Below, one piece after another: positions 8,869 through 17,577 of a stretch of 42,299 nucleotides of DNA. The notes beneath the pieces are model-generated. The model saw only the letters and a list, made by a program, of their open reading frames with translations, was not told where the DNA came from and made no database searches. Every line of letters starts with the position of its first letter. Within the stretch, counting starts at the first letter, position 1. The stretch covers positions 1-42,299 of IMG/VR virus record IMGVR_UViG_3300031578_000125. One strand, 5' to 3'. Made by a program: the position numbers and the translations under genes. The stretch is from a virus.

Positions 8869-9801
8869 CTAATCGTCTGCTGAAGCAGTACCAATAATAC
8901 CACCTGTGCCAGCGCTTGAAACGTCTTCGTTGTAGTAATTTTCAAACAACATGCAAGTATCAGCGACAATAGATGCTGCTTTTGTCGCTAAATTACATAC
9001 AACATTGTTGTTCTGAATAACACCCGTTGATCCTGTCAAGAGTTCAATAACTGGCTCCGTACCAAGAGCACCAGTCCCACCGTTAATAAGCAGGTTGTTG
9101 GCTATAACCAACTTAGTCGATAGAGTTGTGATACCTCCGATGTTAGCCGTTGAATAATCGCCCTGAATCGTGTTACCAATTACTTTAGTTCCGTCTGTGT
9201 CTGCTGTGAATTTAATAGCGTGAACAGAACCGCCAAGGCCGTTATCAATGTCGCAATTCTCAACCGTTGCAAAATTTGAATCGTCATTAGTTTGAATAGT
9301 AATAAGAAACTCATCCGTTGCAGTTGTCTCGACATCAAACCTACAACCTCGAATAGTTGCAAAGTCAACGCCTGCATCAATATCAACACCGACAACAACA
9401 CTTGTAACGTTAGCGTGAAAATTAATATTCTCAACTGTTACGTTGTTTGCACCGATTACAAAAGAGCCTGCTGCGGCTGTATAGTCAACCCTTGGCATGT
9501 TATCGCCAGAACCAAGGCCAATAATAGAAATCCCTGCAACATCTGCATCAATTGCGCCCGCTGTTATTATCGCTTCTGTATGATTGGGCATAACATAAAT
9601 AATATCACCTTTGTTTGCTGTGCAAAGGTTTATTGCTGCGTCTATTGTTATAACTGCCGTTGCTTTTGTTTTGCCTGAGTTATTTATTGCTCCATTTACT
9701 GAATCAACATAATATACATCCCCAGGTGCCTTTGCACTAAGTAAGCTTGCTATGTCGCTTCTGCCAACCTGTAAACCTGTGTGGTAAAAATCTTTAGCCA
9801 T
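8869..9801 (-). CDS. Capsid-adjacent right-handed beta-helix protein
   Basis: About 310 residues. It starts MAKDFYHTGLQVGRSD, with AAAGGAG before the ATG at 9801; the 16 extra codons of the longer frame start with TTG and span a hairpin. After DVYYVDSVNG and an ITIDAAINLCTANKGD segment come repeated beta-helix turns (VTVENINF, ATIRGCRF, ATVENCDID, TKVIGNTI, LVIANNLL, GVIQNNNV). Proteins with this opening are common beside coat genes in environmental podoviruses. A head decoration or head-fibre role is inferred from position. It has no signal peptide, unlike the beta-helix proteins at 17714 and 39172. Confidence 0.75.
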   Translation of the reverse strand: MAKDFYHTGLQVGRSDIASLLSAKAPGDVYYVDSVNGAINNSGKTKATAVITIDAAINLCTANKGDIIYVMPNHTEAIITAGAIDADVAGISIIGLGSGDNMPRVDYTAAAGSFVIGANNVTVENINFHANVTSVVVGVDIDAGVDFATIRGCRFDVETTATDEFLITIQTNDDSNFATVENCDIDNGLGGSVHAIKFTADTDGTKVIGNTIQGDYSTANIGGITTLSTKLVIANNLLINGGTGALGTEPVIELLTGSTGVIQNNNVVCNLATKAASIVADTCMLFENYYNEDVSSAGTGGIIGTASADD

Positions 9802-9823
9802 TGTTTGTACTCCTTTGTTCTGA

Positions 9824-9847
9824 GGACGCGTCACAATTGACGCGCCC
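9824..9847 (-). promoter_or_regulatory. Strong hairpin upstream of beta-helix gene
   Basis: A 10-bp stem (GGGCGCGTCA with TGACGCGTCC, one G-U pair, loop of four) occupies the gap between the 9862-10239 gene and the start at 9801. No U-tract follows, so an mRNA processing or stability element is likelier than a terminator. Confidence 0.5.
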
Positions 9848-9861
9848 AAAGGATTTAATTA

Positions 9862-10239
9862 TTATTCAAATGTGTATGCTGGGCTTGAATCAACTGCAAC
9901 ACTCATTAGGCTTAGTATAACCCACCCGATCGTGTCATTCGCCCAAAGCAATACCGCTGTATCTCCGATAGCGTCAAGAGCTATTACAGTCCAACCATAT
10001 GAGGTTGTCGGTGTTACGTCGATATCATTACCGTTAATTGACTGTAGAACTAAGACTTGGCCAGGCTCACCGTCAGGCAGAGTTAATGTTGTTACTGCGC
10101 CCGCTGAAGAATCAAGCTTTACAAACGGATGAGTTACAACGCATGTATCTGTCGTAGCAGCAAGAACCTGTGTAATCTGGTCTGTTGAATAAGGCTCCTT
10201 TGATCTCTGTCGCCATTCAATATTTCTTGTGAATCCCAT
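9862..10239 (-). CDS. Small beta-rich capsid-associated protein (putative decoration protein)
   Basis: About 125 residues, directly after the coat gene. The sequence is a series of beta-strands (DTCVVTHPFVKLDSS, VTTLTLPDGEPGQVLVLQS, DIDVTPTTSYGW, DTAVLLWANDTIGWVILS), resembling head-decoration or stabilising proteins found next to phage coat genes. The start at 10239 has AAGGAG nine bases upstream; the longer frame from 10272 lies over the intergenic region. Function is by position and fold impression only. Confidence 0.65.
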   Translation of the reverse strand: MGFTRNIEWRQRSKEPYSTDQITQVLAATTDTCVVTHPFVKLDSSAGAVTTLTLPDGEPGQVLVLQSINGNDIDVTPTTSYGWTVIALDAIGDTAVLLWANDTIGWVILSLMSVAVDSSPAYTFE

Positions 10240-10288
10240 TATATTTCTCCTTAGTAAATATGAGGGCTGCAAGCAACCCCCTTAATTA

Positions 10289-11566
10289 TTATGTGTAAGT
10301 TACTGCAACACCAACTTGGTCAGGCTTTGCAACCGTCAAACCGTACCATGTGAACAATCTAAACTTAAAAGTTAGAGAGTCCATATCACCACCGTAAAGG
10401 AAATACATAGTCAAGCCGTTTTTCATTTTCTCTTGACGTACTTTCATACCTTCGAACTGAGAAAAGAACTGTGCAGGAATGTTGCCCCGGATAACCTCAA
10501 CGGCTGATTTGTCCCAAAATAGATTAGTCTTTTGGGTTGCATCAACGTTAATACGGTTAATGGTTGCAGCGTTTAAAGCTGTTGTGTCAACGTTTGCATA
10601 TGCTTTTTCAAGCACTGTCAATGCTGCGTCGTCTGCTGCAATCGGCCGAGGCCATAGGGTAATGCTTGTACCTGCAGGCTTTGCAACAACTGTAAACTGC
10701 ATATCTTCGCCACTGTTAGTTTTATCCATCTTACCAAGGGCTTTGATAGTCACACCAGTGTTAGCAATAGTAACCTTGTCACCGATTGTATAACCGCTTG
10801 AATCGGCTACAGTAAAAGTAGCTTCACGGTAATCATAGTTAGTAACGATGTTGTTAGTTACAACCGTTCCGGCTCGTGGTGCAAAAGAGTGATTGCCTGT
10901 TACTGTTGTTGGTGCATCTGCTGCGCCTGTAAGGTTTGGAAGAAACGAACCTTCATAGAGCTTAAATCCTGCAACAGACCCTTCGCCAATACGCCCTTTT
11001 TCCCATGCACTTTCCGCTCTGCCTGTTACATTCTGACGTGCTGCCAAGTCTGAGCCAAAAAACATGCTATCTCGAGTATTAAAGAGAAAACATTTTTCGG
11101 TTTCAACGTTCTGCCTTTCACGAAGCATGGCACCCGCCGGAGAGATAAAATCATACCCGCTTGTGTCGTTTGATCTGTAGTATAATGCTGCCTTTGCTAC
11201 CATTTCGTTTGCAATTGCAACGTTAACCGCCGAAGATTGTTTTCTGCCTGATTCCATTGCAGCGTCTACCCAGTATTGTGTGTCTCTGAGTTGATCGGCT
11301 CTCTGGTCAATTCTATCATTTACAGGCGTTCCGAGTGATGCAAGATAAGCCTCAGAAATAATATCAGTAGCCTGTCCGCTTGTGTCCCAACCTGTGATTA
11401 ATGGTCGGTGTTGCGGTACTGGTCTGATAATTACATTACCGGAATTTTGCATAGCTGCACCGTCTGGTTCAACAGAGGTTACCATCGGAAGAAGAATATC
11501 CTCTTGCTCATGCGTTTCAATTGCCTTTTCCATCATTAACTCTATGGTTTTAGCTGTATTAGCCAT
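10289..11566 (-). CDS. Major capsid protein, P22 coat (gp5)-like
   Basis: This 425-residue protein is almost the length of P22 gp5 (430) and shares its features: an N-terminal helix, IIRPVPQHRP followed by GWDTSGQATD, an RADQLRD motif (RADDLRD in P22), a VAGFKLY segment, and the insertion (I) domain-like region followed by WPRPIAADDAALT and KAYANVDTT. The C-terminal FTWYGLTVAKPDQVGV also matches the P22 coat ending (LWYGVNATRPEAIGVG). It adopts the HK97 fold with an inserted beta-barrel domain and assembles on the scaffold encoded next to it. Start ATG at 11566 with TAGGAG upstream. Confidence 0.92.
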   Translation of the reverse strand: MANTAKTIELMMEKAIETHEQEDILLPMVTSVEPDGAAMQNSGNVIIRPVPQHRPLITGWDTSGQATDIISEAYLASLGTPVNDRIDQRADQLRDTQYWVDAAMESGRKQSSAVNVAIANEMVAKAALYYRSNDTSGYDFISPAGAMLRERQNVETEKCFLFNTRDSMFFGSDLAARQNVTGRAESAWEKGRIGEGSVAGFKLYEGSFLPNLTGAADAPTTVTGNHSFAPRAGTVVTNNIVTNYDYREATFTVADSSGYTIGDKVTIANTGVTIKALGKMDKTNSGEDMQFTVVAKPAGTSITLWPRPIAADDAALTVLEKAYANVDTTALNAATINRINVDATQKTNLFWDKSAVEVIRGNIPAQFFSQFEGMKVRQEKMKNGLTMYFLYGGDMDSLTFKFRLFTWYGLTVAKPDQVGVAVTYT

Positions 11567-11584
11567 TTTATTTACTCCTATTTA

Positions 11585-12568
11585 TTACCAGCTTGTAACA
11601 TCTACCCCGGAAGCCTTGGCTTTCTTCCTAATTTCCCACGCTGCATCATCATCGTTTTTCTTGTGCGCTGCATCGTATTGTTTTTTAAGTCGAGAGTCCT
11701 TTACTGTTCCCGGTGCTGTAGATATATCTCCGTTAGCCGTTGCCGCCGGTGCTGGTGCTTTTGTTTTTGGTTTCCCCGAAGTTACACCTCGGAGCCTTGC
11801 TTTTTGTTCACCTAAGAAGATACCCGCCGCAATTCCTGTTGTGTCTTCTCTTAGCAATGCCTGAAACTCTGCAAGCTTTGCTTTGTTTCTACCAAGAAAG
11901 TATGGTATTTTTTCTGAACCTTCGCCCAATTTAGATAGATAGAACTCTGTGTTCTGTTCTCCTTGCCCTGGGAATATTGATTCAATAGCGTTAATGACTG
12001 TTTGTTCTGCTGACTTATACACATCACGATTGATCTTTTTCTCTGTGACAAACTGCTCAACTCTTTCGTAATGCACTTCAACGCCTTTTTCTATTGATTC
12101 TTGAAACTTCTTTCTTTGGGCTTCTATCTCTTTTTGTTTGTCTTCGAGTCTGATTCTCTGTATAAGGTATTGATCTTTTGCTTCCTCATACTCGTTATCG
12201 TCGTCAAAGTCTAAAGGGTCAGGCCGTTTAAGCTCTATTGGTGCTGTGTTGGTCTTAGCAGCTTTGGTGGCTTCAAGTTCAGCTTTTAAGGCTTCGTTCT
12301 CGCTTTGCAACGTAGATTTCTGCCTCTTCCATTTGTCCTTGGCTCTGATGTGAGTTGCTACAGGGACATCCGGTAGCGTTTCCGCTTCTTCTTCTCCGGT
12401 TTCTTCCCAAGGCTCAAGCTCTCTTGGTTCGACCTCTTCTGTTTCTTCCTCACCGCTTATTTCATCGGTTTCAGTTTCTTCAGTTTCGGTTTCTTCAAGT
12501 TCTTCTTCAACCTCAACTACATCGTTTTCAATTTCTTCTGTTACTTCTGATTTCTCAGGTGTTGCCAT
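11585..12568 (-). CDS. Scaffolding protein, gp8-like
   Basis: A 327-residue, highly charged protein immediately upstream of the coat gene in transcription, where P22 encodes its scaffold (303 residues). Residues 1-75 are extremely Glu/Thr-rich. Residues 80-180 look like coiled coil (KWKRQKSTLQSENEALKAEL). The C-terminus has a basic helical segment (VKDSRLKKQYDAAHKKNDDD, ending KKAKASGVDVTSW), resembling the basic coat-binding end of P22 scaffold. It directs procapsid assembly and leaves through portal-side or lattice openings (family knowledge). The stop is 18 bases before the coat start. Confidence 0.82.
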   Translation of the reverse strand: MATPEKSEVTEEIENDVVEVEEELEETETEETETDEISGEEETEEVEPRELEPWEETGEEEAETLPDVPVATHIRAKDKWKRQKSTLQSENEALKAELEATKAAKTNTAPIELKRPDPLDFDDDNEYEEAKDQYLIQRIRLEDKQKEIEAQRKKFQESIEKGVEVHYERVEQFVTEKKINRDVYKSAEQTVINAIESIFPGQGEQNTEFYLSKLGEGSEKIPYFLGRNKAKLAEFQALLREDTTGIAAGIFLGEQKARLRGVTSGKPKTKAPAPAATANGDISTAPGTVKDSRLKKQYDAAHKKNDDDAAWEIRKKAKASGVDVTSW

Positions 12569-12642
12569 GTTTTGACCTCATGTAAGGTTGTGCCTTGTGT
12601 TAACTCACAAGTAAGTTTGCTTTATCCGGTGAGCTCCGTATG

Positions 12643-13005
12643 TTATTCACCCTCTTTTAAAATATCGCACGAGGGTGTTTCTTCAAATCTTACAAATTTA
12701 ATAGTCTCTTTCCCTTCGAGCAATGCCTTTGCAATCCTATGTCTACCATCCATGCAATACCCTTCTTCATCTAAGATAATAGGATACGACAAATCAGCAT
12801 CTAATACTTTCTTTATGTGGTTAACAAATTGTTTCATGCTGTTACACATAGGGCATAAACTATAAATATTTAAAGCAGACATAGGCATTTCTTGCACGGG
12901 GAGGTCTTTTGATTTATCAATAAGCCTACTAACAAACCATTCTTTTTTACCGTCTACAAAAGTTTGGTTCTTTATTCCGTGCGTATCTATGATGTTTACT
13001 TTCAT
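12643..13005 (-). CDS. ParB-like (sulfiredoxin-fold) domain protein inserted between portal and scaffold
   Basis: 120 residues. The C-terminal half shows the ParB/Srx-type motif: YPIILDEEGYCMDGRHRIAK, with the DGRHR signature, then a beta-strand KFVRFEET. The N-terminal half holds CPMCNSM, a possible metal site, and a helical MKQFVNHIKKVLDADL segment. ParB-fold phage proteins can act as nucleases, CTP-binding clamps or modification-related enzymes; which applies here is unknown. It interrupts the usual portal-scaffold-coat order, which suggests a moron acquired together with the upstream structured segment. GGGAGATAT precedes the ATG. There is a 74-bp gap to the scaffold start with a small hairpin (CTTGTG / CACAAG). 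Confidence 0.7.
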   Translation of the reverse strand: MKVNIIDTHGIKNQTFVDGKKEWFVSRLIDKSKDLPVQEMPMSALNIYSLCPMCNSMKQFVNHIKKVLDADLSYPIILDEEGYCMDGRHRIAKALLEGKETIKFVRFEETPSCDILKEGE

Positions 13006-13015
13006 ATATCTCCCA

Positions 13016-13082
13016 TAAAAAAAGGCTTTAGATTATAGCCCGATACGCAAAACGTTGCGTCGCTTCTATTACCTAAAGCCTT
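13016..13082 (-). terminator. Long-stem terminator with T-tract
   Basis: On the minus strand a perfect 10-bp stem (AAGGCTTTAG / CTAAAGCCTT; bases 13073-13082 and 13022-13031) encloses a second hairpin (ACGCAA / TTGCGT, loop CGTT) and is followed by a run of seven or more T. This fits an intrinsic terminator or attenuator after portal and the mini-gene, upstream of the ParB-like gene. Confidence 0.6.
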
Positions 13083-13204
13083 GGTTGTTCCAATAGCTTC
13101 TAACTTAAAATGTTTTGGCGGCGCCCTATGTCTCATAGAGCTTTAACACCGAACCCCTACGGGACCACCACTTTTAGTTTTACTTTATGTTTATATATCC
13201 ACCA
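13016..13204 (-). ncRNA. Putative structured RNA between DUF2292-like gene and ParB-like gene
   Basis: About 190 nt with several nested stems and a conserved look. GGTGGT (13169-13164) pairs with GCCGCC (13122-13117) and encloses a CCC-GTAG-GGG mini-hairpin and an 8-bp hairpin GCTCTATG / CATAGGGC with a 3-nt loop (13141-13123). A linker then leads to the terminal T-tracted stem. It matches no riboswitch or ribozyme core I recognise. A 44-codon ORF (13002-13136) competes as an explanation. Confidence 0.35.
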
Positions 13205-13336
13205 CTAAAGTTCTCTGATACTTTCTTCTTTCTTAATCAGTGTTATCTTACCACTCTCAATACTTATTGTCAATTTACCATACCACTTTCGGGCGGTTAA
13301 GTCTGTAATAAATTTGATTAGAGATGTTAGCTTCAT
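13205..13336 (-). CDS. DUF2292-like mini-protein
   Basis: A 43-residue protein found by hand translation. The pattern KWYGKLTISIESGKITLIKK followed by an acidic-basic tail (EESIREL) matches the DUF2292 small-protein pattern (a Gly-containing beta-hairpin, then K-x-E-x-I-R), as I remember it. Its ATG overlaps the portal stop (TAATG), so it is translationally coupled to portal. DUF2292 proteins have no known function. It directly precedes the structured segment. Confidence 0.6.
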   Translation of the reverse strand: MKLTSLIKFITDLTARKWYGKLTISIESGKITLIKKEESIREL

Positions 13337-15486
13337 TAAGCCCCCATAGCAATTTGTATTAACTCATCGTCTTCCATATCTTCAAGCGCTCTATCAACTT
13401 GCTTGCTCATTTGCTCAGACCTCTTATAGTCAATCTCAGCCCCTACCTTTTGAGCGTCTATCTGTATGCTGAATCTATCGGTCATTGCTTCGAATTTTTC
13501 AATCATTCGCTTAACGTCTTCATTCTGCGAGTTAGCGTTGATCTTCATTACTTCAATCTGATTCTTTTCGTGTCCGACCTTGGCCTTTTCTAACTCCGCT
13601 AAAGCTAATTGCATAGCTGCATCCGGTTGCTCAGGCTGATTTTTAATCTCTTCCATCATTTGTTTTTCTTCGTCTGTCTCTGGCTTCTTCACGCCCATTC
13701 TGATCAACTCATTTCTAAAGTATTCTCTCATGTCGCCAAGCTCAACACCATCCATCATGGAAAGGACTTCAAGTTCTATTACTGTTCGCTTAGGATCGCC
13801 AGGGGCCATGCCTTGCATTAATACCATGAGTTTTTCTATTGTCTGCTCTTTTTGGCTTCTATATGCTGGGCCTATATTTGCTGTGACTTCAAACTCTGCA
13901 TTGTTAATGTTGTTTAGAGTTACTGTTTCGCCTGTTTCTTCATCGACTATGAACTGCATAATCTCTGTTGTTTCTCTCGAACCATCGTTCTTAGTCAATA
14001 CAACCTTTCGCGGTGTGTCGTATATCTGTGCCGCCATACTTGCATATACTTCGCCATCTCTGCGCTTTGCCGTTGCGAAATTAATCTGATAAATTGTGCT
14101 TTGCTCAGAGATGCTTGACTGCATCATGGAAACGGTTTTGCTTGCTATTTGAACCGAGGGGTCACTGATCTCTTTCGGTAGCATTGACGGTGCAACGTCT
14201 TCAACTGATTCTCTTGTTAACGGTAGCAACATGGCCATTGCTTGCGGTATTTCTTGGTTCGGTGTAACACCTATGGGGCCGAGGGGTAATGGTTGACCTG
14301 TTGTGGTATTGATGCTGTTCATCATGCAATATGGGTAATCATCGTCAGGCCCGGATTGCTCGTACATGTGTTCGAACCCTGCTATCTGCTCCTTAGTATA
14401 AATCGGCTTTGATCTTGGAGACAACAACAACGAAGCAAGATAATTATACACAAAGTTTCTTAATCTTTGTGGGTCTTTTGCAAGCCTAACGAATCCTTCG
14501 TAAAATTCAGCACCCTCTACAAAAGTATGCTCCCCGTAAACAGGTATAATAGGAATATGAATTCCGGCTATAACTTCACCCTCGCGTTCTTCTGTTTCTT
14601 TGTTCATTTCTCCGTTGAGTATCTCACGACCATCAACTATATATTTTCTTACTTCCCATGTTGTTATTTTCTTTTCGCCTGTGACTTCCCAACCTTCTGA
14701 TTCAAGCTCATCTTTTACTTTTTCGACTTGGTTTTCTAAAAACTTGACCTCTTCTCCGAGTGGGTCAGTGTATGTCAAGAGTTTTGTTTGTATCTTCTTT
14801 CTGTGATAAAAGTTGCCAATATAATAAACTTCATCTGTCCCGGTAATGTGCCACTGAAAATCTTCTGACCTTGCCGGATCTTTAAAACTTGTGATACCTA
14901 CATCATCAGGGTCAACACCTGTTAGCCCTGCAACTTCGTCTCTGTATCCGTCCTCTGAATATGCTGCAATCTTTGTTACTCTGGTTGCGTCTGATTTGTC
15001 TTTATACTTTGCGTTAGAATCCCAAAATACAGTATTAACAGCCTCAAATATAGGTCTGCGCTTAACGACCTGCTTCTCTTCGTAGTTCATCTTGGAATTG
15101 TAATCTGTGTATAATTCCCATGCACCGACACCGCAAACTATTTGGTCTGTTCTTGCGTTTGAATATGCTTCTATGGATTGGTTGTTGTTGTCGTCTGTTC
15201 TGTATAGTCCATCTAATAAATCGGCTCCGTCTTCTCTTTCTTCATCAACAGGAATAAAATCTAACTGAACCGGGTTCTCTTCACCGTCTGATTGTATTTG
15301 TCTACCTGCTTTATGCAATAAGTCAAACTGCCCGAGGTAACCAAGTTGTGTATTTTCTGTGATCCATTCGTCATTTTGTGTTAAGAAATAGAAAACACGG
15401 TCGTTGCTTGCTTTCTCTCGCATTTCATAGCCGGATTCATAATCCTTATCAACCATCTTTGCTATCTGTTCGTGTGTTAGTGGCAT
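13336..15486 (-). CDS. Portal protein, P22 gp1-like
   Basis: 716 residues, against about 725 in P22 gp1, lying between large terminase and scaffold as in P22. It forms the dodecameric ring through which DNA is packaged and ejected. Visible features are an N-terminal wing/stem region (MREKASNDRVFYFLTQNDEW), a DPQRLRNFVYNYLASLL motif, the middle stem ASLLLSPRSKPIYTKEQIAG, and a long C-terminal charged helix (ALAELEKAKVGHEKNQIEVM) corresponding to the barrel region. The start ATG overlaps the terminase stop (TAATG) and its stop overlaps the DUF2292-like start, so the three genes are coupled. Confidence 0.88.
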   Translation of the reverse strand: MPLTHEQIAKMVDKDYESGYEMREKASNDRVFYFLTQNDEWITENTQLGYLGQFDLLHKAGRQIQSDGEENPVQLDFIPVDEEREDGADLLDGLYRTDDNNNQSIEAYSNARTDQIVCGVGAWELYTDYNSKMNYEEKQVVKRRPIFEAVNTVFWDSNAKYKDKSDATRVTKIAAYSEDGYRDEVAGLTGVDPDDVGITSFKDPARSEDFQWHITGTDEVYYIGNFYHRKKIQTKLLTYTDPLGEEVKFLENQVEKVKDELESEGWEVTGEKKITTWEVRKYIVDGREILNGEMNKETEEREGEVIAGIHIPIIPVYGEHTFVEGAEFYEGFVRLAKDPQRLRNFVYNYLASLLLSPRSKPIYTKEQIAGFEHMYEQSGPDDDYPYCMMNSINTTTGQPLPLGPIGVTPNQEIPQAMAMLLPLTRESVEDVAPSMLPKEISDPSVQIASKTVSMMQSSISEQSTIYQINFATAKRRDGEVYASMAAQIYDTPRKVVLTKNDGSRETTEIMQFIVDEETGETVTLNNINNAEFEVTANIGPAYRSQKEQTIEKLMVLMQGMAPGDPKRTVIELEVLSMMDGVELGDMREYFRNELIRMGVKKPETDEEKQMMEEIKNQPEQPDAAMQLALAELEKAKVGHEKNQIEVMKINANSQNEDVKRMIEKFEAMTDRFSIQIDAQKVGAEIDYKRSEQMSKQVDRALEDMEDDELIQIAMGA

Positions 15487-16955
15487 TACCTGCCCCCCAT
15501 TCTTTTTCTTGGTGTTGGCATTACAAAAGGCATAACAGGCATGTTTATTTCGCCTTGCTTTTTAGCATATCTACGCATCATGTAAGCATATCGAGCCGCG
15601 TCAAGTATGTCATCCATAACCTTAACAATCTGGCCTTTCTCATTTCTGTGGTATTGTCTGTGTTCTGCCATAAGGTCTGGTTGACCTTTGAAGATTTTAT
15701 ATGTTCCTTTGCGCTGACGGTCCCCGATCTCATAAAGGCCACTCTCGACAGAAACGCCTCCTTGTTGCCAAGTCGCATGTTCGTGAACGAGTGAAAAACC
15801 TGCTTTGCTCCAGTTCTCTTTCTGTTGCATTGCTACGTCCTTTCCTTTTTCGTGCATTAAACCATCTGGAGGCCATGCTACCGGGACACCTCGTGTCCAT
15901 GAGTTAGTAGCCCCCCAAGCGTCGTTAGCACTAACTTTTGAAGCTTTCCAACTATTTGTTATATATACTATATCGTTGTCCGGGTCAATTGCTAATTTTG
16001 CGAAGGCTTGCGGATGATCCCAACCAAAGTCCATTCCGCATATTACATTCCAGAAATCAGGTATTTCGAAGGGTTCGCACAATATGTATTCATCTGCTAT
16101 ATCGTAAATTCTGCCATGCCCCAACATCGGCTCACCTTCTGAACGCATCTTTCTTTGATATGCAGGATATTGGGCAAGGAGTCTTTCTTTTTTCTCTTCT
16201 GTCATGTGGGGGGCATCATTCCATCCGATCTGCATGTATGATTGTGTCTTAGATGGTGTGTCGCTGAATTGCATGACAAGTTCTGTTCTTCCGTTTTCAG
16301 GCGTGAATGTATATATAATTCGTCCACCCTTACCACGATCACCATTAATGGTTCTGGTTAAAAGTTGAGGTCTTATTGTCTGATCTCTTGGCTCTTCGTC
16401 TACATGAACCCAATCAACAACATCACCCATAATAGCGTGCTGACCCTGAGTATATGACCAGAATTGAATTACAGATACTCCGAGCTTATGCTTAACACGA
16501 ACCGTCCTCATCGCGTTAACTGTCCCTTGCGCTGATTCTTGGCTGTGTATTTTATCTTTAGGTATTAACCCACCAGCAAAACCAATGCCGGGAGTATAAA
16601 CACCGAACAATTCATTTTGCAGTAAGTCTCTTGTCTTCTCCATTGAATATCCCAAGCACCAGCACATTGGAGGGAAATCAAATTGGTGGCCTGGATAGTT
16701 CTCAGGGTATTCTCCGGTTAAATGGTAAGAGTCAATTGTTGTACCTACTCTTGTTTTCCCGATCTGATTTGCAGCGCATAAGCACGACTCAAAATATTCT
16801 TTAGTTCTTGCACAGAATTTCATCTGCCACTCATAGAAGGAGAGAAACTGGCGCTTTAACCTGTTAGCGTCAAATCTGTTCTTCTTCTCTTCAAGTGCTG
16901 CGATGAGAACAAGTTTATCTTTTCGGTTCTCAGGTATATTAATCGCTGTCTGCAT
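15486..16955 (-). CDS. Terminase large subunit
   Basis: 489 residues (P22 gp2 has 499). The ATPase domain shows a variant Walker A, CAANQIGKTRVG near residue 62, and a Walker B-like VDWVHVDEEPRDQ. The coupling motif region is RIIYTFTPENG. The C-terminal RNase-H-like nuclease begins with ICGMDFGWDHPQAFAKLAID, where the first catalytic Asp sits, and ends with the ILDAARYAYMMRRY pattern. It cuts and translocates DNA into the procapsid, probably by a headful mechanism given the circular assembly. It overlaps the small-terminase gene by 17 bases and the portal gene by the TAATG junction. Confidence 0.92.
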   Translation of the reverse strand: MQTAINIPENRKDKLVLIAALEEKKNRFDANRLKRQFLSFYEWQMKFCARTKEYFESCLCAANQIGKTRVGTTIDSYHLTGEYPENYPGHQFDFPPMCWCLGYSMEKTRDLLQNELFGVYTPGIGFAGGLIPKDKIHSQESAQGTVNAMRTVRVKHKLGVSVIQFWSYTQGQHAIMGDVVDWVHVDEEPRDQTIRPQLLTRTINGDRGKGGRIIYTFTPENGRTELVMQFSDTPSKTQSYMQIGWNDAPHMTEEKKERLLAQYPAYQRKMRSEGEPMLGHGRIYDIADEYILCEPFEIPDFWNVICGMDFGWDHPQAFAKLAIDPDNDIVYITNSWKASKVSANDAWGATNSWTRGVPVAWPPDGLMHEKGKDVAMQQKENWSKAGFSLVHEHATWQQGGVSVESGLYEIGDRQRKGTYKIFKGQPDLMAEHRQYHRNEKGQIVKVMDDILDAARYAYMMRRYAKKQGEINMPVMPFVMPTPRKRMGGR

Positions 16956-17328
16956 CCAAACCGCCCATTAACGATTTAATTCTATTGTCCAGTTCTTCGT
17001 CTGTTTCTTTGTTTATACTTCCGCTGTGTTCGTGTTCTTGTCTTACACTAAACTCATCTTTCTTCTTTCTTTCAAGAAATTTAAGAGCTAAGTTACCATC
17101 ATTTTTCATGTTATCGATTACAGATTGGCGGGCTTTAAATACAGGGTCTTCCTTAAGTAGCTCTTTTCTGTCGGAAAACTCAGGGTTGTCTTTACAGTAC
17201 TTATAAAGCGTGTCAGGGTGTATATCTGCAAATAAACAAGCCTCCCTGTCCGTGCACCCAAGCAAAAAAGCAGACTCAAGTTTTCCTATTGTCTCTGTTG
17301 TCATTTTAGTAGGTCTACCCCCTGCCAT
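16939..17328 (-). CDS. Terminase small subunit
   Basis: 129 residues. It begins with the typical AGGRPTKMTTETIGKLESAF segment, followed by a helix-turn-helix-like GCTDREACLFADIHPDTLYKY and then a charged helical oligomerisation region (KNDGNLALKFLERKKKDEF). It recognises the packaging site and regulates the large subunit. The neighbour relation to terminase large (17-base overlap) is diagnostic. Ribosome binding site AAGGGG precedes the ATG at 17328. A pac site is often inside this gene in P22-type phages, but none can be identified by eye. Confidence 0.85.
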   Translation of the reverse strand: MAGGRPTKMTTETIGKLESAFLLGCTDREACLFADIHPDTLYKYCKDNPEFSDRKELLKEDPVFKARQSVIDNMKNDGNLALKFLERKKKDEFSVRQEHEHSGSINKETDEELDNRIKSLMGGLDADSD

Positions 17329-17338
17329 AAATCACCCC

Positions 17339-17515
17339 TTATCTGCTAAAAAACAAAGCAAGCGTGTTATGTTCCACTTGTTTACATAGAATATTGATAC
17401 CTGCGTTAATTTGCTTTTGTATCAAATCGTGTTTCGCCATAGCTATTTCAAACTCAAGGTTGCTTTCTTCATTCTTGCGAGCTTTTTCGTGAAATTCTTT
17501 GTAGCCATCCATCAT
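17339..17515 (-). CDS. Small helical protein upstream of terminase
   Basis: A 58-residue protein found by hand translation. It begins MMDGYKEFHEKARKNEESN and continues EFEIAMAKHDLIQKQINAG, a charged amphipathic helix, then NILCKQVEHNTLALFF. A strong GGAGGG lies four bases before the first ATG, and the stop is ten bases before the terminase small-subunit start. Context suggests a packaging-related accessory, but the function is unknown. Confidence 0.65.
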   Translation of the reverse strand: MMDGYKEFHEKARKNEESNLEFEIAMAKHDLIQKQINAGINILCKQVEHNTLALFFSR

Positions 17516-17577
17516 AAAACCCTCCTTCCGGTTTATCCGGTTTTAATTTTGTCTCCACTCCGTTAGAGATGTTGCTT

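Noticed and set aside
9862-10132. Opposite-strand ORFs at 9872-10132, 10479-10793 and others over head genes
   Set aside because: They are shadow frames opposite well-supported head genes, with no ribosome sites and hydrophobic or Ser/Thr-rich junk translations.
15486-17328. A pac or cos site inside the terminase genes
   Set aside because: Headful packaging is suggested by circularity, but no consensus site could be recognised by eye.
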